A stretch of 64,000 nt of DNA from Sedimenticola sp. (GTDB lineage Bacteria; Pseudomonadota; Gammaproteobacteria; Chromatiales; Chromatiaceae), in contig JALXAM010000038.1 in assembly GCA_026992075.1 (NCBI GenBank), positions 1 to 64,000 on the forward strand, written 5' to 3'. The notes beneath the pieces are model-generated. The model saw nothing but the letters and a program-made list of their open reading frames with translations. It had not been told where the DNA came from and did not search any database. Shown in pieces: positions 56,833 through 64,000 of this stretch. The number at the start of each line of letters is the position of its first letter. Positions within the stretch are counted from its first letter, which is position 1. Made by a program: the position numbers and the translations under genes.

Positions 56833-58830
56833 TCAACCCATCACCCCTTTGACGGCGCCCACGACGTGATCCACGGTGAAGCCGAAATGGGGGAAGAGCA
56901 CATTGGCCGGAGCCGACTCGCCGAAGCGGTCGATGCCGATGACACGGCCTTGCGGGCCCACATACTTCCACCAGAAGTCGGTGACCCCGGCCTCCACGGC
57001 CACCCGCGCGGTGACGTCCGAGGGGAGCACCGACTCGCGATATTCATGATCCTGCAGGTCGAACACCTCGGTACAGGGCATGGAGACCACGCGCACCTTG
57101 TGGCCCTCTTCCTCCAGCTGCTTGGCGGCTTCCATGGCCAAGGCCACCTCGGAGCCGGTGGCGATGATGATCGCCTCGGGCTTGCCGCCGCAATCCTTGA
57201 GGATATAGCCACCATGGGCGATGAGGGAGAGCTGCTCGTCGGAGCGCACCTGGTGCGGCAGCCCCTGGCGAGAGAAGATCAGGCTGGTGGGACCGTCCTT
57301 GCGCTCGATGGCCGCACGCCAGGCCACCGCCGTCTCCACCGCGTCACAGGGGCGCCAGTTGTGCATGTTGGGCAACAGGCGAAGAGTGGAGATCTGCTCG
57401 ATGGGCTGGTGGGTGGGGCCGTCCTCACCCAGACCGATGGAATCGTGGGTGTAGACGAAGATGCTCTGCACCCCCATCAGGGCCGCCATGCGCAGGGCGT
57501 TGCGGGCGTACTCCGAGAACATCAGGAAGGTGCCGCCGAAGGGGATGAAGCCGCCGTGCAGCGCCACCCCGTTCATGATCGCCGACATGCCGAATTCGCG
57601 CACCCCATAAGAGATGTAGTTGCCGTCGGCCACGGTGTCGGTGATGGTCTTCGCCTCGGGCCAGGCGGTGAGATTGGAGGGGGTCAGGTCGGCCGAACCG
57701 CCCAGGAACTCGGGCAACGCCTTGGCGTAGGCGGTGATCGCCTGCTGCGACGCCTTGCGGGTGGCGGGGCTCTCGGCCGCCTCGTCCGCCGCCTTGATGT
57801 AGTCGTCGGCCACCTGCTCCCAGTTTTCCGGCAGCTCGCCCTTCATGCGGCGCTCGAACTCCGCCGCCAGCTCGGGATACTCCGCCTTGTAGGCCTCGAA
57901 CTTCTTGTTCCACGCCTCCTCGGCCTCGCGACCCTTCTCCCGGGCATCCCAGGCCTGGTAGATCTCGTCGGGGATCTCGAAGGGAGGATAGGGCCAGCCC
58001 AGGTTCTCACGGGTGGCCTTGATCTCGTCCTCGCCCAGGGGCGCGCCGTGACAGTCATGGCTGCCGCAGAGATTGGGGGCGCCGTAGCCGATGATGGTCT
58101 TGCAGCAGATCAGAGTGGGCTTGTTGTTTACCGACTTGGCCTCGTGGATGGCCTTGTCGATGGCCTCGGGGTCATGGCCGTCCACGTCCCGGATCACGTG
58201 CCAGCCATAGGCCTCGAACCGCTTGGGCGTGTCGTCGCGGAACCACCCCTCGGTGTGGCCGTCGATGGAGATGCCGTTGTCATCCCAGAAGGCGATGAGC
58301 TTGCCCAGCCCCCAAACGCCGGCCAGGGAGCAGGCCTCATGGGAGATCCCCTCCATCATGCAGCCGTCGCCCAGGAATACCCAGGTGTAGTGGTCCACGA
58401 TATCGTGGCCGGGACGGTTGAACTGGGCCGCCAGGGTGCGCTCGGCCAGGGCCATGCCCACGGCATTGGTGATGCCCTGCCCCAGGGGACCAGTGGTGGT
58501 CTCCACGCCGGGCGTGTACCCATACTCGGGATGGCCAGGGGTCTTGGAGTGGAGCTGGCGGAAGGCCTTGAGGTCGTCGATGCTCAGATCGTAGCCGGTG
58601 AGGTGCAGCAGGGAATAGATGAGCATGGAGCCGTGGCCATTGGAGAGCACGAAGCGGTCCCGGTCGTACCACTTGGGATTGTTGGGGTTGTGCTTGAGGT
58701 GGTCCCGCCACAATACCTCGGCAATGTCCGCCATTCCCATGGGTGCGCCGGGATGGCCCGACTTGGCTTTCTGGACGGCATCCATGCTCAGGGCACGGAT
58801 GGCATTGGCTAGATCTCTACGCGAGGACAT
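56833..58830 (-). CDS. tkt: Transketolase
   Basis: 665 residues. Thiamine-diphosphate enzyme: [12 protein letters not shown], the TPP-Mg motif [13 protein letters not shown], and [18 protein letters not shown]-like pyrimidine region. Interconverts sugar phosphates in the Calvin and pentose-phosphate cycles. First gene of the tkt-gap-pgk-pyk-fba cluster. Confidence 0.97.
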   Translation of the reverse strand: MSSRRDLANAIRALSMDAVQKAKSGHPGAPMGMADIAEVLWRDHLKHNPNNPKWYDRDRFVLSNGHGSMLIYSLLHLTGYDLSIDDLKAFRQLHSKTPGHPEYGYTPGVETTTGPLGQGITNAVGMALAERTLAAQFNRPGHDIVDHYTWVFLGDGCMMEGISHEACSLAGVWGLGKLIAFWDDNGISIDGHTEGWFRDDTPKRFEAYGWHVIRDVDGHDPEAIDKAIHEAKSVNNKPTLICCKTIIGYGAPNLCGSHDCHGAPLGEDEIKATRENLGWPYPPFEIPDEIYQAWDAREKGREAEEAWNKKFEAYKAEYPELAAEFERRMKGELPENWEQVADDYIKAADEAAESPATRKASQQAITAYAKALPEFLGGSADLTPSNLTAWPEAKTITDTVADGNYISYGVREFGMSAIMNGVALHGGFIPFGGTFLMFSEYARNALRMAALMGVQSIFVYTHDSIGLGEDGPTHQPIEQISTLRLLPNMHNWRPCDAVETAVAWRAAIERKDGPTSLIFSRQGLPHQVRSDEQLSLIAHGGYILKDCGGKPEAIIIATGSEVALAMEAAKQLEEEGHKVRVVSMPCTEVFDLQDHEYRESVLPSDVTARVAVEAGVTDFWWKYVGPQGRVIGIDRFGESAPANVLFPHFGFTVDHVVGAVKGVMG

Positions 58831-59135
58831 AAGCCCCTCCTTGAAAATTGTGTTGCGATCTTGACGAAAAAACTTCTGCCTCCCCCGCCCGCCAGGGATG
58901 CGGTGGATGCGGAATCCTGCCTTCAGGTGACCGACCCGCCACGAGCGCGGTGCGGCCTCATTGCCTGCTGCCCCGAAAGGAAGTCAGTTGGCCATTTTCC
59001 CAGAAGCATAACAAGGGTGACAATGGGGAAGTACCCTAGATTTTGAATATGCCCATAAGCTGAAACGGGCCCGCTGACCGGCCGCCAACCGGCCAAGGTG
59101 GACAAAACCCCCAGCCATACGATTACTTGCGCCCC
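58831..59135. promoter_or_regulatory. Promoter region upstream of tkt
   Basis: 305 bases between the thioredoxin-like gene and tkt, no gene. An AT-rich strip around 59026-59065 is the most likely promoter zone for the Calvin-cycle cluster. No confident CbbR site or repeat is visible. Confidence 0.4.
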
Positions 59136-59696
59136 TCAACTCTCCTCTTTCCACTTGATGGAACAACCCATGCTGGGAACCTGCTCTTCTGGCCCTCTTC
59201 CGGTCCGGGCCACCTGCACCATCGCCTCGAACAACTCCCGTCGCGCATCGGGCGGCGCCGCCTCCTTCCGGCTGGCGTCCAGGCGCCCACGGTACTGGAG
59301 CTCGAGGTTGGCGTTGTAGCCGAAGAAATCGGGCGTGCAGACTGCGCCGTAGGCCTTGGCCACCTCCTGGGTCTCATCGAACAGGTAGGGAAAGGGGAAA
59401 TCGTACTCCTCGGCCACCTTCTTCATGTTCTCGAAGGAGTCCTCCTCGTACAGAGAAGGGTCGTTGGACATGATGGCCACCGAACTCACCCCGTAATCGA
59501 GCAGCTCGCGCGTATCCCGCACCAGGCGGTCGCGGATCGCCTTGACGTAGGGGCAGTGGTTGCAGATGAACATCACCAGGGTGCCCTTCTCGCCCCGGCA
59601 GTCCTCCAGGGTCCAGATCTTTCCGTCCACGCCGGGAAGCGCGAAATCCACCGCCGGCTTGCCAAATTCACATACGGGGGTCTGCAGCGATACCAT
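59136..59696 (-). CDS. Thioredoxin-like/AhpC-TSA family protein
   Basis: 186 residues from MVSLQTPVCEFGKPAVDFAL. Thioredoxin fold resembling peroxiredoxin-like TlpA relatives: FALPGVDGKIWTL, and FICNHCPYVKAI, where only one Cys of the usual pair is present. Asp- and Glu-rich centre. Likely a redox protein; partner unknown. Confidence 0.88.
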   Translation of the reverse strand: MVSLQTPVCEFGKPAVDFALPGVDGKIWTLEDCRGEKGTLVMFICNHCPYVKAIRDRLVRDTRELLDYGVSSVAIMSNDPSLYEEDSFENMKKVAEEYDFPFPYLFDETQEVAKAYGAVCTPDFFGYNANLELQYRGRLDASRKEAAPPDARRELFEAMVQVARTGRGPEEQVPSMGCSIKWKEES

Positions 59697-59764
59697 GGGT
59701 CGGCTCCTCCCTCTCGAATCTGCGAAGTGGTGCAATATATCAGCGACGCGACAGAATTAAAAAG

Positions 59765-59905
59765 TTGACAATACTGCCTCTTCCTGAATAATGGCTCCGC
59801 CAGCGCCAATTTGATCTCAGATTGCGGGCGCTATAGAAATGCAGCTAAAGCGAGATTCCGGCCCAGGCCGTGAAACCCGCCTTTGCTGCGCAAGGCGGGT
59901 TTTTT
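59765..59905 (+). promoter_or_regulatory. metK leader: promoter, hairpins and intrinsic terminator
   Basis: TTGACA (59765-59770) and AATAAT (59787-59792) with a 16-base spacer form a strong promoter. About 10 bases later a transcript would begin. Hairpin one pairs AGCGCC (59802-59807) with GGCGCT (59827-59832). CGGC/GCCG at 59859-59870 makes a second. The terminator pairs 59873-59883 with 59892-59902 (AAACCCGCCTT/AAGGCGGGTTT) followed by T. GCAGCTAAAG (59841-59850) can instead pair with CTTTGCTGC (59881-59889), overlapping the terminator's left arm, as in an attenuator. A stand-alone small RNA of about 105 bases is the alternative. Confidence 0.65.
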
Positions 59906-60022
59906 CATTCCCGGTACCGATCAACCTGGTTTGCCGACCACCCTTGAGAAAATCCGGCATGGAGTCACGCCTGGCAGGCCGGCCCGGGATCATTCAAACC
60001 AAGAGACAAGGAACCATTTTTC

Positions 60023-61189
60023 ATGAGCGATTTCATCTTCACCTCGGAATCGGTTGCCGAGGGCCATCCCGATAAGGTGGCCGACCAGATCTCCGACGCC
60101 ATCCTGGATGCCATCCTCGAACAGGACCCCAACCCGGAACAGGCCCGGGTGGCCTGCGAGACCCTGGTCAAGACCGGCGCTGTGATCGTCGCCGGGGAGA
60201 TCACCACGGACGCCTGGGTCGATCTCGACGAGGTGGTGCGGGGAGTGGTGTGCGATATCGGCTACACCAGTTCCAGCGTGGGATTCGACGGCAGTACCTG
60301 CGCAGTGATGTCCCTCATCGGCAAGCAGTCGGGCGACATCGCCATGGGCGTGGACCGGGAGGCGCCGGAAAAACAGGGGGCAGGCGACCAGGGGATGATG
60401 TTCGGCTACGCCACCAACGAGACCGAAGTACTGATGCCGGCTCCCATCCACTACGCCCACCGGCTGGTGCAGCGCCAGGCGGAGATGCGCAAGACCCAGG
60501 TACTGCCCTGGCTCCGCCCCGACGCCAAGAGCCAGGTGACCCTGCGCTACCGCGATGGGCGCATCGTGGCTGCCGACGCCATCGTGCTCTCCACCCAGCA
60601 CGATCCCGATATCGATCAGGATCACCTGCGTGAGGCGGTGATGGAGAACATCATCAAGCCGGTGCTGCCCGAGGAGTGGATCACCCGCGAGACCCGCATC
60701 CACATCAATCCCACCGGCAAGTTCGTCATCGGCGGCCCGGTGGGCGATTGCGGGCTCACCGGCCGCAAGATCATCGTCGACACCTATGGCGGCATGGCGC
60801 GCCACGGCGGGGGCGCCTTCTCCGGCAAGGACCCCTCCAAGGTGGATCGCTCGGCCGCCTACGCCGGGCGTTACGTGGCCAAGAACATCGTCGCCGCCGG
60901 ACTCGCCGACCGTTGCGAGATCCAGGTCTCCTACGCCATCGGCGTGGCCGAGCCCACCTCGGTGAGCATCGAGACCTTCGGCACCGCCAGGATCGACGAG
61001 GAGAAGATCGCGCAACTGGTGCGCGAGCACTTCGACCTCACCCCCTACGGCATCCGCCAGATGCTTGACCTGATCCGGCCCATCTACCGTAAGACCGCCG
61101 CCTACGGCCATTTCGGGCGGGAGGAGCCGGAGTTCAGCTGGGAGCGCACCGACCGGGCGGAGGCGCTGCGCGAGGCCGCGGGGTTGTAA
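60023..61189 (+). CDS. metK: S-adenosylmethionine synthetase
   Basis: 388 residues. [36 protein letters not shown] and [19 protein letters not shown] motifs. Makes SAM from methionine and ATP. Begins the metK-ahcY-metF group, preceded by a leader with a terminator. Confidence 0.97.
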   Translation: MSDFIFTSESVAEGHPDKVADQISDAILDAILEQDPNPEQARVACETLVKTGAVIVAGEITTDAWVDLDEVVRGVVCDIGYTSSSVGFDGSTCAVMSLIGKQSGDIAMGVDREAPEKQGAGDQGMMFGYATNETEVLMPAPIHYAHRLVQRQAEMRKTQVLPWLRPDAKSQVTLRYRDGRIVAADAIVLSTQHDPDIDQDHLREAVMENIIKPVLPEEWITRETRIHINPTGKFVIGGPVGDCGLTGRKIIVDTYGGMARHGGGAFSGKDPSKVDRSAAYAGRYVAKNIVAAGLADRCEIQVSYAIGVAEPTSVSIETFGTARIDEEKIAQLVREHFDLTPYGIRQMLDLIRPIYRKTAAYGHFGREEPEFSWERTDRAEALREAAGL

Positions 61190-61226
61190 GTTATTGCAAA
61201 AAAGCGTAGACACTCTATTTCGCCTG

Positions 61227-61430
61227 AAAGCCGATGTCCCGGTGTTTGTAGCGGGGCGGCGGCGCCCCGCAAGCGCTGGGACCGCCGGGTTTGAAACCCG
61301 ACAGGACAAAAAGTGGTTCAAACGCTTTCGCGGGTCGCTGGCCGATCCTTGGTGACGGGGACGCCGTAAATACATCCCTGTAGGCTTTACGGCAGCATCC
61401 ATGCTGCCGAAACCCCGTCACCAAGGATCG
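61227..61430. repeat. Repeat block between metK and ahcY with core copy C
   Basis: The left part (61227-61260, with GCCGATGTCCCGGTGTTTGT) matches the left arm of copy D at 63070-63100. The right part is copy C: perfect 18-base arms CGATCCTTGGTGACGGGG (61343-61360) and its complement (61413-61430) around the core ACGCCGTAAATACATCCCTG then GGCAGCATCCATGCTGCC. Confidence 0.85.
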
Positions 61431-61463
61431 CCCATCGGCCTTTCGATGCCCTTTGGTTGTTCT

Positions 61464-61485
61464 GTCGGGCTGAAGCCCGACCTAC
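61464..61485. repeat. Single REP unit in front of the SAH riboswitch
   Basis: GTCGGGCTGAAGCCCGACCT followed by AC, the same REP unit seen at 13871, 29361, 45957 and 46127. It ends 11 bases before the riboswitch. Confidence 0.85.
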
Positions 61486-61496
61486 AATCCGCTTAT

Positions 61497-61550
61497 CCGA
61501 GGAGCGCTGCAACCCCACCGGGGCCAGGCTCGGAATTGACAACGGCGCTC
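61497..61550 (+). promoter_or_regulatory. SAH riboswitch of ahcY
   Basis: Starts CCGAGGAGCGCTGCAACC, continues with CCAGGCTCGG, and ends AACGGCGCTC, the consensus of the S-adenosylhomocysteine riboswitch. P1 pairs CCGAG (61497-61501) with CTCGG (61529-61533). A pseudoknot pairs GAGCGC (61502-61507) with GCGCTC (61545-61550). A CCCC/GGGG hairpin lies between. It turns on the SAH hydrolase gene when SAH builds up. Confidence 0.93.
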
Positions 61551-61584
61551 ATTTTTTCTGAATTCACCATTTGGGAGAAATGAC

Positions 61585-62997
<1,413 letters not shown>

Positions 62998-63066
62998 TGG
63001 ATGCTTGAAGCCAGGATGCCGTCTCTTGGCGTGAAAATATAAGCTACCCAAAGCACCCCAATCCGC

Positions 63067-63170
63067 ATGAAAGCCGATGTTCCGGTGTTTGTGGCGGGGC
63101 TTCGGCAGCAGGAATGCTGCCGCAGAGCCTACAGGGATGTATTCACGGCGTCCCCGCCACAAATACCCGG
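63067..63170. repeat. Core repeat, copy D
   Basis: Reverse-oriented core (CAGCAGGAATGCTGCCGCAG, then CCTACAGGGATGTATTCACG). Stem arms TTTGTGGCGGGG (63088-63099) and CCCCGCCACAAA (63152-63163) pair perfectly. The left flank repeats the 61227 sequence. Lies in the ahcY-metF gap. Confidence 0.85.
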
Positions 63171-63222
63171 ACAGCGGCGCCGGGAAAGCGCTTGGGGTAA
63201 CAGCCTCTAACAGAGCGATCCA

Positions 63223-64000
63223 ATGCACCAGACCTTCAGCTTCGAGCTCTTCCCCCCCAAGACCGAAAAGGGGATGAAAAAGCTCAAGACCACCGTCTCC
63301 CGCCTCCAGGCCCTGGGACCGGAGTACTTCAGCGTCACCTACGGCGCCGGCGGCTCCACCCGCGAGCGCACCTTCGCCACCGTGGACTGGCTGCGGAGCC
63401 AGGGCGTCGAGACCGCGCCCCACCTCTCCTGCATCGGCGCCGGCCGCGACGAGATCCTCGACATCCTGCAGCGCTACCGCAACGAGGGCATCCACCGCAT
63501 CGTCGCCCTGCGCGGCGACCTCCCCTCCGGGGCGGGACTGGGCGCACTGGGCGACTTCAACTACGCCAACGAGCTGGTGGCCTTCATCCAGAGCGAGTTT
63601 CCCGGCGAGTTCCAGATCGAGGTGGCCGCTTACCCCGAGTTCCACCCCCAGGCGCCCAGCGCCTGGCAGGATCTGGACAACTTCCGGCGCAAAGTGGAGG
63701 CGGGCGCCAGCGGCGCCATCACCCAGTATTTCTACAACCCCGACGCCTACTGGCGCTTCCTCGACGACTGCGGCCGTCGGGGCATCACCATTCCCATCGT
63801 GCCGGGAATCATGCCCATCACCAACTACGCCAGCCTGGCCCGCTTCTCCGATGCCTGTGGCGCCGAGATCCCCCGCTGGCTACGCAAGCGGCTGGAGGCC
63901 TACGGCGAGGACCAGCAGGCGGTCTTCGACTTCGGCGTGGAGGTGGTGTGCGAGCTCTGCCGCAACCTGCTGGAGGGCGGCGCGCCGGGCCTTCACTTCT
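63223..64000 (+). CDS. metF: Methylenetetrahydrofolate reductase (3' end outside window)
   Basis: About 259 residues visible of roughly 280-290. Starts MHQTFSFELFPPKTEKG, with VTYGAGGSTRERTF and PHLSCIGAGRDEI, TIM barrel typical of MetF. Makes 5-methyltetrahydrofolate for methionine synthesis, completing the methyl cycle with metK and ahcY. Confidence 0.95.
   Translation, partial: MHQTFSFELFPPKTEKGMKKLKTTVSRLQALGPEYFSVTYGAGGSTRERTFATVDWLRSQGVETAPHLSCIGAGRDEILDILQRYRNEGIHRIVALRGDLPSGAGLGALGDFNYANELVAFIQSEFPGEFQIEVAAYPEFHPQAPSAWQDLDNFRRKVEAGASGAITQYFYNPDAYWRFLDDCGRRGITIPIVPGIMPITNYASLARFSDACGAEIPRWLRKRLEAYGEDQQAVFDFGVEVVCELCRNLLEGGAPGLHF

Noticed and set aside
59851-59880. SAM-I riboswitch upstream of metK
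   Set aside because: Only GGCCC and TGAAACCCG resemble the SAM-I core. The other conserved helices and the AAGAG-type start are missing and the transcript is too short.

Overview
The window looks like the chromosome of a GC-rich, autotrophic, sulfur-oxidising gammaproteobacterium. It carries a form I RuBisCO operon of the cbbL-cbbS-cbbQ-cbbO type with no carboxysome genes, adenylylsulfate reductase (aprBA), a cysteine-less DsrC-like protein, cytochrome bc1 and a glycolytic/Calvin-cycle cluster (tkt-gap-pgk-pyk-fba). The housekeeping gene order (sspB-sspA-petCBA, nif3/degS-like, hisCDG-murA-mlaBCDEF, kdsD-kdsC-lptCAB-rpoN-hpf-ptsN, metK opposite tkt) is that of Pseudomonas and the purple sulfur bacteria group. 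No genus is claimed.

Layout. 1-2.1 kb: uvrA, cut by the window edge. 2.2-8.9 kb: the RuBisCO operon with the divergent regulator cbbR, sitting between uvrA and the MFS transporter-ssb pair that is usually next to it. 8.9-18.9 kb: ssb, tRNA-Gly(CCC), fadD, thiSG, trmB, the DsrC-like gene, fetAB, a macrodomain protein, sspAB. 19-26.8 kb: cytochrome bc1, Nif3, a DegS/AlgW-type protease, glutathione reductase and a peroxiredoxin-glutaredoxin fusion. 26.9-34.5 kb: a long minus-strand run mlaFEDCB-murA-hisG-hisD-hisC. 34.8-46 kb: plus-strand kdsD-kdsC-lptCAB-rpoN-hpf-ptsN-hprK-EIIA(Man)-HPr-ptsI-mgtE. 46.1-49.8 kb: a cysteine-cluster protein and aprBA. 50.1-51.6 kb: three small genes, including a thioredoxin-HEAT fusion. 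51.7-58.8 kb: fba, pyk, pgk, gap and tkt on the minus strand. 59.1-64 kb: a thioredoxin-like gene, then the methyl-cycle genes metK, ahcY and metF (metF is cut by the window end).

How it works together. AprBA oxidises sulfite via APS and feeds electrons to the membrane; bc1 handles quinol oxidation; RuBisCO with its activase pair CbbQO and the tkt/gap/pgk/fba enzymes make up much of the Calvin cycle. The rpoN-linked phosphotransferase proteins have no sugar permease here and look regulatory. metK, ahcY and metF form the S-adenosylmethionine cycle, with a recognisable SAH riboswitch in front of ahcY.

The least explained material is non-coding. A dispersed palindromic element occurs four times (46.0, 55.5, 61.35 and 63.1 kb) with a constant core and stem arms that differ between copies yet stay self-complementary. 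A 160-bp MITE-like element occurs twice (25.9 and 38.4 kb). A promoter-hairpin-terminator leader precedes metK. Very strong tandem hairpins separate cbbS from cbbQ and gap from pgk.
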